The notes under the pieces were generated by a model. That model saw only the letters and a list, made by a program, of their open reading frames with translations. It did no database searches and had not been told where the DNA came from. Shown here piece after piece: positions 33,338-44,242 of a stretch of DNA of 64,000 nucleotides. Positions within the stretch are counted from its first letter, which is position 1. Each line of letters opens with the position of its first letter. The DNA comes from Desulfothermus okinawensis JCM 13304 (GTDB lineage Bacteria; Desulfobacterota; Desulfovibrionia; Desulfovibrionales; Desulfothermaceae), in the NCBI GenBank assembly GCA_001311565.1, contig BBBM01000011.1:16071-80070 (forward strand), in the 5' to 3' direction. The position numbers and the translations under genes were made by a program.

Positions 33338-34408
33338 CTAGTCCCAATGCCCTTCTTATGAGGGACCAATTTATATGTTTTTTTAACTAAATTAAAGCCA
33401 TGATTTATTTTTTTGCTGGTCTCTCAGTTTAATTGTCTGTAGAATAGAATCCATTTTCTTGGCTACAGTATAGGTATCTTCTTTGACCACAAGTATTGGG
33501 ATATTTAGATCTTTTGCCCTATTTAATATTATGTCATTGGGGTATATGTTACCAGTTAAAATAAGACATTTACACCTGCCTTCTAAGGCCACCAATTGAA
33601 GGTCTGACCTGTCTCCTCCTACAATTACAGCTGGATTTTTTTTCTTTTGGTAGTGGAACATAAAGTTTTCCACTTGCATGGTACCTATAATAAAGTCAAT
33701 AACCAGTTCATCCTTTTTGGTTTGACCAGATATAATATTTCCTTTTAGCCTTGCGGCCAATTCCTTTATGGGTATTGAGTATAGAACAGGATCCTTTGGT
33801 ATTACTCCTAAGACATCTATGCCTTTTTTTGTTCAATAGGGGCGTTAGTAAATTGTCCACCACATCCATTATACGCTCGGGTACAGAATTCAAAATACAA
33901 CCAATAAGCCTGTCTTCTAGGAGTTCTTTTGCACTAACCAAATAATCGTAGTAGAATTCTTTAAAAAAACCTATCAATTAATATTACCTTTGCTTCCAGT
34001 GCATTTGCCACGTCAATGCCTGCAACATTGCAATATTTACCTGCATGTAAGAAGCTTCCAGAACCACATACTAGCATTATGTCCTTGCCTTTTTTTTAGC
34101 TCCTCAAATGATTTTAATATCTTGCCCATAAAATCAGGACATCCCTTTTTAAACACAGAAAGTTGTAAATCCCTGGTGACAACCACCGGGGTAACCAATT
34201 CTGGGTCATTATCAAGACCAAGAATATTTTGCACAAAAACTGCATCTTGGTCTACTGTTTTGTCTAGATTTTCACTGGAGGGCGAAGTACCAACTGGCTT
34301 TATAAAACCCACTTTAAGTCCCATATTTTGGAAATATAGGCCCAGACTTATGGTGATTAATGTCTTGCCAGCATATCTCGATGTGGAACCAATATAAATT
34401 GTTCTCAT
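33330..34408 (-). CDS. BioD-like ATPase with DRTGG domain
   Basis: Related to the N-terminal half of long phosphotransacetylases: a dethiobiotin-synthetase-like P-loop domain followed by a DRTGG domain. The start MRTIYIGSTSRYAGKT holds the P-loop, and VGFIKPVGTSPSS is the next conserved strand. DRFFKEFYYDYLVSAKELL and GCILNSVPERIMDVV follow, then GIDVLGVIPKDPVLYSIPI, the DRTGG-linked segment AVIVGGDRSDLQLVALEGRC and LILTGNIYPND. AAGGAGCAGGGG precedes ATG 34408. Errors lie near 34095, 33965, 33828 and 33405. With the last corrected, the protein ends HINWSLIRRALGLEK. There is no acetyltransferase domain, so the role is open. Confidence 0.75.
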
Positions 34409-34500
34409 CCCCTGCTCCTTGATTTTTTTATTTTTCCTTTGCAAAAGATTACCAAATTGTTTAAAAAAAAGCCAAGCAATGAAATGTGAAACATACGAGT

Positions 34501-34532
34501 CCGAGTTTATCATTTTAATAAACCTGGGCTAG
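34501..34532. repeat. Dispersed palindromic repeat, copy 2
   Basis: Sequence of the form CCGAGTTTATCATTTTAATAAACCTGGG, imperfect palindrome ending in CTAG. This copy lies in a divergent gap, upstream of both the DRTGG gene and the ParM-like gene. Confidence 0.8.
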
Positions 34533-34576
34533 AGGGCTTTGGATATAAAATGGATACAAATAGGAGATATGTAGCT

Positions 34577-35636
34577 ATGAGACCAATTGGCATAGATGTG
34601 GGATTTGGTTTTACAAAGGCCACAAATGGTGAGGAATATGTAATATTTAAATCAATTATAGGGGAATACGCAGATATTCAATTTGATTTTTATTAGAAGA
34701 GGATAGTTTTGAGGAAAACCTCCAGGTAAAGCTTGAAGACGACATGTTTTTTTTAGGAGAGCTGGCAGAAAAGCAGTCATTGGTCAGGCAATATACCTTG
34801 GACCAGGAAAAGCTGGTCAGTGAGTTTGTAAAGATACTCGCCATATCATGCTTAGGTATGCTTACTGATGACGTGGAAACAGTAAGCGTGGTCACAGGAC
34901 TACCTGTTGGATATTACAGAAGGGACGCGAAAAAAAATAAAGGAAATACTCCAGGGATTTCACAAGGTTGAGTTTTGTCCAAAAATGGTAGGGGAAGGGA
35001 AAAGAGAATAAATATTGCCAAGATAAAGGTGGTTCCCCAGCCAATGGGTTCAGTGTTTAACCTTTTATTTAATGAGCAGGGTATAGTTACAAACAAAAAA
35101 ATTGGCAACCCAAAAGGTTGGTGTAGTGGATATTGGTTTCAGGACCACTGATTTTGTCCTGCTGGACCATTTAAGATATGTTGAAAGGGGTAGTACTACC
35201 ACAGACAATGGGATGTCAAAGTGTTTTAGTTTAATATCAAATAAATTGAGACAAAAAACAGGTGTTAGCATTGAACTTTTTAGATTATACGAGGCAATTT
35301 TTTTCTGGTTCAATCAAAATTAAAGGAAAAGAGTATAAGATTACAAATTTAAAGGAACGTGTGTACTCTCATTTTGCTTCCCAAATTGCCAATGATATAA
35401 ATAGGGTATGGGAAAATGATTGGGATATTGACTTGATTGTCTTAACAGGTGGAGGGGCAAAAGAGCTGTTTCCATATGTAAAACCCCTGGTGGAGGGGAA
35501 TATGATTTTAGTTGAGAGTAAATCTGATCCCCGTCTAAACAATGTAATGGGCTACCTAAAATATGGAATTTATGATTTGAACAAGTTAAATAAGGAATCT
35601 TCCACTGCATCTACAAAGGAAAAAAAAGGCGGATGA
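34577..35636 (+). CDS. ParM/StbA-like actin family ATPase
   Basis: Chromosomally placed homologue of plasmid-segregation actins (ParM, Alp, Ta0583). Phosphate-1 motif IGIDVGFGFTKA at the N-terminus, VVTGLPVGYYRR mid-domain, phosphate-2 motif GVVDIGFRTTDFVLLD, and adenosine motif VLTGGGAKELFPYVKPL. About 350 residues. Homopolymer errors lie near 34695, 34935, 34995, 35097 and 35303. No ParR-like partner or parC-type direct repeats are visible next to it. It faces an NtrC gene convergently across a palindromic repeat. The function in this genome is unknown. Confidence 0.8.
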
Positions 35637-35660
35637 GCAAAAAAAAGGATTAGTAGTTTT

Positions 35661-35694
35661 AGCCCAAGGTTATAAAATTGATAAACTTGGGCTA
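35661..35694. repeat. Dispersed palindromic repeat, copy 3
   Basis: AGCCCAAGGTTATAAAATTG followed by ATAAACTTGGGCTA. It is placed between convergent genes; the minus-strand NtrC stop codon (TAG) is formed by its right end. Confidence 0.82.
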
Positions 35695-37079
35695 GGAGCT
35701 ACTTGCTAAGATACCATAGGACTTTAATTTTTTTATGCAAATAGCTCCTCTCCAGGCCAATTAGTTCTGATAATCTGGAGATGTTTCCATTTGCTTCTTT
35801 TAATTTTGATGCAAGGTACTGTTTCTCAAACTCTGATTTAGCTGTTTTAAAGTCCATATCCATAAATCCAGTTTTAGAACAATTGTTTGTAGGTGAAGCT
35901 GAATTTTTATAATCCTCAGGTAGATCAGACACATCTACTTTCCTACCTGCATATAATATTAACATCCTTTCTGTAAAATTTTTTTAGTTCTCTAACATTT
36001 CCTGGCCAGGGATAGTTAGTTAGTCTGGCCAGGGCAGATTTTGTAAATTTTATAGGTTGATAGCCATTTTCTTTGCAAAATGAATCAATAAATTCTTCTA
36101 TTAAAATGGGAATATCTTCTTTTCTGTCCTTTAAGTCTGGGACATGAATTGGAAATACATTTAATCTATAGTAGAGGTCTTCCCTAAACCGACCTTCTTC
36201 AATTTCTTTTTTTTAAGTCTTTGTTTGTTGCAACTATGACCCTTACATCCACCTCTATTGTCTTATTTCCTCCTACCCGTTCAAATTTCTGTTCCTGTAA
36301 TATCCTCAGGATTTTTGCCTGGGTCTTCAAGCTCATATCCCCTATTTCATCTAGAAATAGCGTACCCATATGCGCTAGCTCAAATTTTCCCATATGGGAC
36401 TTATGGGCTCCAGTAAAAGACCCTTTTTCATGGCCAAAGAGTTCGCTCTCTATTAATTCTTCTGGAATAGCAGCACAATTTATTGCAATAAGTGGTCTGT
36501 TTGCCCTTTTACTTTTTTTTGTGAATTGCCCTGGCAACTATCTCCTTTCCTGTTCCATTGGATCCGGTTATTAGCACCCATGCGTCTGTAGGTGCTACTT
36601 TTTCTATTTGTTCTTTTACCTTTAATATCGCTTTGCTTTTGCCTGTTAGTTCTTCTACAATATCTTTTTTTGACCCTATACTTGAGCCTCTGATTTTCAA
36701 CAGTTAGTTCTTTAAACTCCAGTGCCTTTTTAGCAGTCACCACTACTTTTTCCAAAGACAGGGGCTTTTCAATAAAGTCAAATGCCCCCAGTTTAATGGT
36801 CTGAACTGCTGTCTCAATGTTTCCATGTCCAGATATCATTATTACAGGGATGTGGCCCATATCCTTTTTCAGGACCTTTAAAACTTCTACTCCGTCCATT
36901 CCAGTGAGCCATATATCCAGAAAAATTGCATCAGGCTCTACCTTTGACTTGATAAATTCAATGGCCTTTTCACCACATTCAAAGCCAATACATCTGTAAC
37001 CTTCGTCCTCTAAAATTCCTGTTAGGGAAATCCTTATATCTTCTTCGTCATCTATTATTAAAATCAACGGTTCCATCAC
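35692..37079 (-). CDS. NtrC-type sigma-54 response regulator
   Basis: Transcription activator for sigma-54 promoters. Receiver: [13 protein letters not shown], phosphoacceptor in [13 protein letters not shown], and [12 protein letters not shown]+ domain: [15 protein letters not shown] (Walker A), [13 protein letters not shown] (sigma-54 contact loop, GSFTGA variant), [10 protein letters not shown] (Walker B) and [14 protein letters not shown]. The C-terminal HTH ([20 protein letters not shown]) is Fis-like. About 460 residues. Frame errors lie near 36665, 36523, 36210, 35980 and 35738. It follows the NtrY-type kinase by 7 bases, its evident partner. Confidence 0.92.
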
Positions 37080-37086
37080 AAGTTCC

Positions 37087-39255
37087 TTAAACTGGAAGAG
37101 TTATCCTAAAACAAGTGCCTTTGCCCACATTGGAAAAAAACAGTTATATCCCCCCCATGTTCTTTTACAATGGATCTGGCAATTGTGAGCCCCAGACCAG
37201 TACTCCCCTTTTTCATGGAAAAGTATGGTTCAAATATGCGGGAGATCTCTTTTGGGCTTAATCCCGGTCCATTATCCTTTATTTCCATTACAACACAGGA
37301 ATTATCTTTATCATATGTACAAATAATTTCAATTTTGGGGTTCTTCTCCCTTGTCATAGCCTCCACTGCATTGTTTATCAGGTTGATTACCACCCGTCTA
37401 ATGGCAAGGGAGTCAAATTTAAAGGGAGGAATTTGGGGATCAATGTGTTGCTTCCATGATATTTTGGGATAGCTTGTTGTATACAGGAGATATATTTCAT
37501 CAATCAGGGGTTGTATCTTGTTTTTTGTTGGGACTATTTCAGGAAGTTTAGCAAATTCTGAGAACTCCCTTACCAGGCTTTGTAGGTGATCAACCTGTCT
37601 TACTATTACCTTTATACCTTCCCCAAAGGCAGGATCGTCTATTAATTTGGAAAATTTCCTTTCCAATCTCTGGGCAGATAGTTTTATGGGGGTCAATGGG
37701 TTTTTTTATCTCATGGGCAATTCTTCTTGCAACTTCCTGCCATGCAGCAAGCCTCTGCATCTTGTCCAGCTCTGTAATATCCTCAAATACTATAATGGTC
37801 CCAACTTGTTCATTCCCATGTCTCTTCAAGCTAACCAGGTTTAATAAAAGTCTTTTTTTCTTTTTTTGTCCAAAGAGATCAAAAGCTGGGTCTGGACCAC
37901 CTTATGGGGGAACCTATCTAGTTTGCTCAGCAGATTTGAAAATTCATCTGCATGTTGTTTGGGAAGGATTGCGAATAGCTTTTTGCCCACTATGTTTTTC
38001 TCTTTAATTTCTAAGATTTCCAGGGCGGACTTGTTTATGGTGTTAATTTTTAACTGGCTGTCTAAGCTGATCACACCTGAGGTTATGGTATTTAAAACTG
38101 CCTCCATGTATTGTCTTCTGTTCTCAAGCTCCTGGTTTTTGCTGGAGAGTATTTCATTTGCCTCATTTAGACGCCTTTGACTTTTTCTAAGTTCCTCTGC
38201 CATTAAGTTGAAGGATTTTACCAGGGTCCCCAACTCATCCTCTGATTCGTCTTCAATCCTTACTTCAAAATCTCCTAAGGCTATCCTCTTGGTGCCTGAG
38301 GATAGGGCCTGGATAGGATAAGATATTTCTTTGGCAAGCTTTAGACCAAACCACATTGAACCAAAAATTATCAAAAGGGTCATTACTCCTAACAGTATGT
38401 ATAGAGATGTTTTAAGGGGTTTTTTTTAAGGATTTAAGCTGGTTGTATTCATAGACCCCTTGTACAACTTTTTCCATCTTTTTTTGTGATAGAGTATTTA
38501 AGTTTTATCCCCTCTATTATAAAATCGTAACCTAGTATACCTTTTTTTTGACAAAGGGGATACACCTATAACATAGTCTGATTCTTCAAAAGAATATATA
38601 TTTACCCAAAATTCTCCTTTCTTTTCAATGGAGTCCCATTCTATCTTGCTATTTAATTCATCCCAGATTTTTTTCCAGTCCTCACTTATATATCCAACTA
38701 CTTTTTCGTCTTCTTTTAAAATCAAAATTCCAATGTTATTCTCCTTGGCAAAGGCAGATGTTATTTTAATTAATTCTTTTTCACTGTGTTTATTAAAATT
38801 TTTATTTGTAAATCTGTCTAATAAGTGTTCCAGGTTGTCCTGGATGTACTTGTAATTTATTTTACCAATTTCAAGGGCTGTTTTTAAAGAATTATCAATT
38901 TGATTCCTAAACCAGTAATCAACTGATGTTTGAACGAATTTAACAGAGATTAGAAACATTAGTATTGTAGGTATAAGGGATAGAGAGATAAATGAGAGAA
39001 CAAGTTTTGTCCTTAATCTTGACCCTCCTACTCCCCTTTTTCTGTCTAAAAATAATTTAACGCTGTTTCGAATGACCAGAAAAAGTATTACCAATAAGAG
39101 AATTACATTTAAGTTAAATACTATTAAAAAAAAGATATGAGTTCACTCCAAAAAAATTTCAACTCAATCCAGCTAAATAGAATGATCAAAATTATTGAAA
39201 TGATTATGATTAGAAATTCTACTTTGGTTTTTTTTGGTATGTTTATATTTTTCAT
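37087..39255 (-). CDS. NtrY-type membrane histidine kinase
   Basis: About 720 residues. The N-terminus has three to four hydrophobic helices (VEFLIIIISIILIILFSWI, LNVILLLVILFLVI, TKLVLSFISLSLIPTILMFL), a periplasmic segment, and a further helix. HAMP follows with GTKRIALGDFEVRIED, then PAS (YMEAVLNTITSGVISLDSQ). HisKA has RRIAHEIKNPLTPIKLSAQR, identical in type to NtrY, and the HATPase has NLINNAVEAM, DNGPGLSP and GSTGLGLTIARSIVKEHGG. Start ATG 39255. Errors fall near 38545, 38475, 38425, 37855, 37697 and 37135. It is the middle gene of a DUF4390-NtrY-NtrC operon. Confidence 0.9.
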
Positions 39256-39263
39256 GGGTAAAT

Positions 39264-39845
39264 TTAGAATTTAAAATCAATATAGTATTCAGATGGTGGT
39301 GTTATATCAAAATTCCAGAAAAAAAAGTGTTTTCTCAATCCAGTATGGGACTTTTCTTTTCAAAGAAAATTGAAGGATTAAATGATATTTCCCTTTTCCA
39401 GTGGGTGTTGTCCAGATTGGGAATTTGAGATTTAAATTGGATATTTTTTTTCAGTAGTGTGTCCAGGGAATTAGTAGAATAGATTTTTCCATTTTTATCC
39501 TTAAGGGTAAACTGGTTATTTATAGGATTAAAAAATATTAACCATTCCAGTTTTTTTTACTTATAATTGTTTTGTCAAAAAAAAGTTCCCTATCCTTTTG
39601 AATTTTTACATCACAGGAGAACACTGCCTGGAGTTTATTATCAGTAATTATTTTCTGGAGTTTATTTGGGTCAATTACATTTAAGGATATTTGTATGTTG
39701 ACATCTTGATTGTTGGCATTCAAAATAACATTTTTTTAAAGTTATTCCTTGGGAAAAACTGTTTACAGGGAATAAGAATGAAGCCATAAAGACAGAGTAC
39801 ACCATGAACATAAAAAAAAATTTTCAAACTAATTTCCCTCGACAT
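39264..39845 (-). CDS. DUF4390 secreted protein
   Basis: A secreted or membrane-anchored protein of about 192 residues. The hydrophobic N-terminus reads FMVYSVFMASFLFPVNSFS, and the mature part contains NVIDPNKLQKIITDNKLQAVF and WEKTLFFWNFDITPPSEYYI. It matches DUF4390, which in delta-proteobacteria is typically encoded directly before an NtrY-NtrC pair, as here. A role as a periplasmic input for the kinase is plausible but untested. Errors lie near 39813, 39735, 39555 and 39445. Confidence 0.78.
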
Positions 39846-39925
39846 TGTTTTCCTTTTTCCTTTGAGTCAATTACTTTAATTTTTTTCGTATCCTAGGACA
39901 AGAGAATATAGAGTTTTTTTTATAC

Positions 39926-40399
39926 ATGGCAAGACGCATAAAACTTATTTTCATAGGCAAAATGAAACAATCCTTCTGGAAAAAGGCTGAGGAATTATAT
40001 CTGGAGAGGATTAGAAATTTTTTTTAAAGTTGACTTAGTATTAATTAAGGACTCTAAAAAAAGGTTCAATTGGTGATAGGATAAAATTAGAGTCCAAGGA
40101 GATCTTAAAAAGATTATCTCCTTCTGATTTTTTTAATTTTACTTGATGAAAGGGGAAAGTTACTTAACTCTATGGATTTTGCCAAAAAAACTGACAGTAT
40201 GGATAGACTTCCCAAGTAAAATTCCCTGTTTTGTAGTTGGCGGTTCCTATGGCCTTTCTGATGAGATCAGGAAAAGGTCAGATTTTTTTTATTAAGTTTA
40301 AGTCCTCTTACATATACCCATGAGATGGCCAGAGTTATCCTTTTGGAACAAATATATAGGGCCTACCAGATATTTATAAATTCTTCATACCATCACTAA
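39926..40399 (+). CDS. rlmH: 23S rRNA pseudouridine-1915 N3-methyltransferase RlmH
   Basis: SPOUT methyltransferase modifying helix 69 of 23S rRNA. The reconstructed protein has [21 protein letters not shown] at the start, [15 protein letters not shown], then [16 protein letters not shown] (the SAM-binding knot) and [19 protein letters not shown] before the C-terminal SSYHH, the normal RlmH ending. Four homopolymer errors (near 40021, 40058, 40130, 40285) and a missing base near 40215 fragment it so completely that no long open frame remains. About 156 residues. Confidence 0.85.
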
Positions 40400-40479
40400 T
40401 TTGGTATTTTTTTTGCTTAAAATTATATAAGGCAAAATTCCTTGTTTTCATATTTTTTTTTAATTGATCGTACTAAATT

Positions 40480-41861
40480 ATGAGGGTCATGTGTATGACA
40501 AAGACATTCCAATCCCATGGAAAGGTCATTGGTATTGATTTTAATGAAGTGGAAAAAAATAAGATCCTTAGCCTGATAAGTAACCAGGAGATAATGTTTA
40601 TAGAGTCAAATGAAAAGGATACCTTTGATCAAATAATAGAGAGCGATGCTTATGTTATCATGATTCCTTGGAGGCAGTGGACAAGATTATCTAAAGACAA
40701 TAAGGGATATTATGGGAAAAGTATTCATATAAAAAGGGTAGAGGATTCTTTTTTTAAGTGGTTCAGATATTTTTAGTGAATGTCTAGTTGCAATATCTTC
40801 CAAGATACTGGAAAAGGATGATGAATTGAGAAAGGTTATTGATGATGCTAAAGGGTTAAATAACTATGTATTAGATTTAAAAAAAAGAAATCGCTTTATA
40901 CAGGGAGCTATATTTTAGAAAGGCCTATCAACTGGATTTTTTAAATGAATTTTTTGGGACAGTGACTCCCTTGAGGGAGGTAGAGGAAATTTTAAAGAGC
41001 GGTTTTTTTTAAAATTAAGGAATATTTTGATATCCAGAGCCTTTGTGTATTGATTCCAGAGGAGAATGGTAGTTATAAATTCTATATAACAGATGCTCGC
41101 AACAGAGAATTTTGGATTGATTATGTATTGAAAAGGCTAAAATTGTGTGAAAGTAGTTTAAATATAATCACCTTGGGTATAGATGTCTCAGATAGTAAAA
41201 CAGTAGATGTGTTAGATGTATCGCCTAGTAGAGAGAATTTTAAGGTATACCTTACAGGAGATACCAACCATATGGGTTCAGATGAATTTTCTGTCCTGGA
41301 GATGGCCATTGAACATCTATGTTTACTCATACAACGGGCCATGGAATATGAAAAATTGTCTTCTTTTGCCTATATTGACTTTTTGACTGGAGTGGGAAAT
41401 CGTCATTATTTTGACAGAATTATCAGGCAGGAAGTAAAGAGACATGAACGTCTTGGTTCAAAATTCAGTATGGTTATGATTGATATAGATCATTTCAAAG
41501 AGATTAATGACAGATTTGGTCATATTGCCGGGGATATGGTCCTAAAACAACTGGCAAGTATAATAAAAGATAATGCAAGGGAAATTGACTATGTGATTCG
41601 TTTTGGTGGTGAAGAATTTCTTGTGGTGTTGCCCCATACAGATAAGAATAGTGGGTATGTTTTTGCTGAGCGATTGAGGCAGAAAATAGAGGAGTATAAT
41701 TTTCAAATAGATGGGGAAAGGACAATAAAGGTTACTGTGAGTATGGGTGTATCAGAATTTGATCCCAAAAGTGGTTACCATATCAAAGATGCCGTCAAAT
41801 GGGCAGATTCTGCCTATATAAATCCAAGGAAGGAGGAAGGAACAAAGTAAGTGTGGTTTAA
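40480..41861 (+). CDS. Diguanylate cyclase with degenerate receiver-like and GAF-like N-terminus
   Basis: Makes c-di-GMP. The GGDEF domain starts AYIDFLTGVGNRHYFDR, carries the active site RFGGEEF, and has the inhibitory I-site RxxD (REID) five residues before it, so product feedback is expected. The last segment, ALYKSKEGGRN, is seen after restoring one C near 41815. The N-terminal ~100 residues (GKVIGIDFNEVEKNKILSLI, SDAYVIMIPWRQ) look like a receiver fold without an evident phosphoacceptor. A middle segment resembles GAF. Errors lie near 40752, 40885 and 41005. About 458 residues; ATG 40480 or 40495 could start. Confidence 0.83.
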
Positions 41862-41892
41862 AATGCCTTGACCTTGCTCTACAAGGTGCTTA

Positions 41893-42624
41893 ATGTCTCA
41901 CCTGGTGGAAATAATTAATGGCGGGGGTATACTTAAGGTGAGACAAACAGATAGAGAATATGCAATTGTTTGCCTATCAGGGGGGCAGGATTCTGCAACC
42001 TGTCTTGCCTGGGCAAAAGAAAGATTTAAAAAGATTTTCAGTGTCTGTTTTTTTATATGGTCAAAGGCATATAATTGAGGTTGAGTGTTCAAAAAAAGCT
42101 TTCACAGCTTGCTGGATGTGAGAAACATTTTGAGATCAAAATAGATGGGCTATTCTCACAGATCTCCAAGAGTGCCCTTTTAGAAAAAGCAGGCAATTTT
42201 AATAAGTCCTTTGATCTGGACGAAAACCTTCCAGCTTCGTTTGTCCCTTTTAGAAATCTATTTTTTATATCTTCTACTGCTTCCATTGCCTATCTCTATG
42301 GAATAAAGAACATAGTAGTTGGGGTATCTCAGACCGATTTTAGTGGATACCCTGATTGCAGAAACACCTTTATAAAATCTCTAAATGCCACTTTAGAGCT
42401 GGCAGTGGATTCTTCCTTTGAAATACACGCACCCCTTATGTATCTGTCAAAAAAAAGAGACAGTGCTCTTGATGAAGGATTTAGGGAGACTTGATTGGTA
42501 CAAATACACACATACTTGTTATGAAGGTAGAAGACCTGCGTGTGGAAAGTGTCCTGCGTGTTTGCTTAGGCTTAAAGGATTTGAAGAGGCAAATATCAAA
42601 GATCCCATTGAATATAGGAACTAG
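41893..42624 (+). CDS. queC: 7-cyano-7-deazaguanine synthase QueC
   Basis: Converts 7-carboxy-7-deazaguanine to preQ0 for queuosine synthesis. PP-loop CLSGGQDSATCLAWA, IVVGVSQTDFSGYPDCR, and the zinc-binding cysteines in TCYEG and ACGKCPACLLRLKGF. Start ATG 41893. Extra bases near 42045, 42095 and 42455 break the frame. About 242 residues. No queD, queE or queF is visible nearby. The next gene encodes a NifU-like scaffold. Confidence 0.93.
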
Positions 42625-42670
42625 GCCTGTAATATTAATAAATTTACAATATTAAGAGGGAGGATTGAAA

Positions 42671-43103
42671 ATGGATGAGTTGGATGAATTTTGTCAGGGG
42701 CTTCAATATGATATGGATAAAAAAAGTAGAACAGACCTATGGGAAGGAAATAGCTGAGATATGGAAAAACTTAAAATATTTTAATGTGTTGGAAAAAGGT
42801 GATGGTGAGGGAAAGGTTACTGGCACATGTGGAGACACTGTGGAGATCTTGATAAAGGTAAAAGATGGAAAGATTGATAAAATTTCATACTGGACAGACG
42901 GTTGTATCGCCACTGCTGTGTGTGGGTCTGTTGTTTGTGATATGGCCCTTGGTAAGGGTTTGGAGGAGGCAGAAAAGATATCAGGGGAGGATGTTTTAGA
43001 TAGATTGCCTTCTTTACCTACAGATCACAAACACTGTGCCTATCTGTCTGCAAATACCCTGCACGAGGCAATTGGTGATTATTATAAAAAGATCCAGAAA
43101 TGA
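42671..43103 (+). CDS. NifU/IscU-like Fe-S scaffold protein
   Basis: Iron-sulfur cluster assembly scaffold. Three conserved cysteines are visible in GTCGDTVEI, WTDGCIATAVCGS and TDHKHCAYLSANTL, the IscU/NifU N-terminal arrangement. About 143 residues. The start is ATG 42671, preceded by GGGAGGATTG. One extra A near 42722 shifts the frame after about 17 residues. It probably works with the Mrp ATPase encoded next, giving a compact Fe-S transfer pair without an adjacent cysteine desulfurase. Confidence 0.85.
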
Positions 43104-43292
43104 GGGGAAGATATCTTTTATATATTCAAGGATAAAATTTTACTTATTTAAAAAAAGTTAGATAAGGCTAATTTTTCCCCTTTACAATGTGTTATTATGA
43201 ACTTATATATTTTTCGCTTGGCTAGTTGTGTTGATTTTGTTGGACAGTTTACGGAATTTGGATAGATTAGTAAAATCAGGAGGTTTGAGTTT

Positions 43293-44163
43293 ATGAGTGA
43301 GAAAAAAAATGTGATATGGAGAAAAAAAGAGTGTGAGAGTTGTTCAAAAAAAAGGGTTCTTGCGAGGAATATCAGGATGAAAAGTTGAAAAAGGCACTTA
43401 GTAGAATAAAGCATAAGATTGTAATACTTTCAGGTAAAGGCGGGGTTGGGAAGAGCAGTATAGCCACAAATATAGCTGTTGGTTTGTCTATGCAGGGCAA
43501 GAAGGTTGGACTCATGGATGTTGATGTTCATGGTCCATCTATTCCCCGTTTACTTAAACTAGATGGGGCAAGGCCGGAGGTTGGTGCAAGTGGAATGTAT
43601 CCAATCCCATGGTCAAAGAATCTTTCTGTAATTTCACTGGGATTTTTACTGCCTTCCAAAGAGGATTCTGTAATCTGGAGAGGCCCACTTAAGATGGGTG
43701 TGATAAAGCAGTTTATAGAAGATGTTGTCTGGGGCATGCTGGATTATCTTGTTGTGGACTGTCCTCCTGGTACAGGAGATGAGCCTTATCTGTTATGCAG
43801 CTTCTTGGAAAAGATGCCCATGCAGTTATAGTAACCACTCCCCAGGATGTGGCAGTTGACGATGTTAGACGTTCAATAAATTTCTGTCGTCATACTGGAA
43901 ATCCTGTAATAGGTGTTATTGAGAATATGAGTGGTTTTGTGTGCCCTCACTGTGGCAGAGAGGTAGATATATTTAAATCAGGAGGTGGTGAGGCCCTGGC
44001 AAAAGAAAGTGGTGTGCCATTTCTTGGAAAAATCCCCCTGGACCCCAAATTGGTGGAAGCTGGAGATAGTGGAGATGTTTTTATAAAGTATCACCAAGAT
44101 TCTCCAGCAGCCAAAGCACTTTCTAAGATTCTGGAACCAATACTAAAATTAGATGAAAAATAG
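43293..44163 (+). CDS. Mrp/NBP35-type P-loop ATPase (Fe-S carrier)
   Basis: Mrp-family ATPase that carries Fe-S clusters. A short N-terminal cysteine motif (ECESCSKKGSCEEY after frame correction near 43350) precedes the deviant Walker A ILSGKGGVGKSSIATNIA. MDVDVHGPSIPRLL, SVIWRGPLKMGVIKQF and VVDCPPGTGDEP follow, and a CPHCGREV pair likely bridges a cluster at the dimer interface. Further errors lie near 43307 and 43790. About 288 residues; GGAGG upstream. A terminator follows. Confidence 0.91.
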
Positions 44164-44189
44164 GGTTTTAAAAACAATGAAACTTTGAT

Positions 44190-44219
44190 AAAAAGGGCGT
44201 GTATACACGCCCTTTTTTT
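44190..44219 (+). terminator. Intrinsic terminator after mrp
   Basis: Perfect hairpin AAAGGGCGTG-TATA-CACGCCCTTT continuing into a run of T. Confidence 0.9.
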
Positions 44220-44242
44220 ATTTTAAACAGGAGGTTTAAGCT

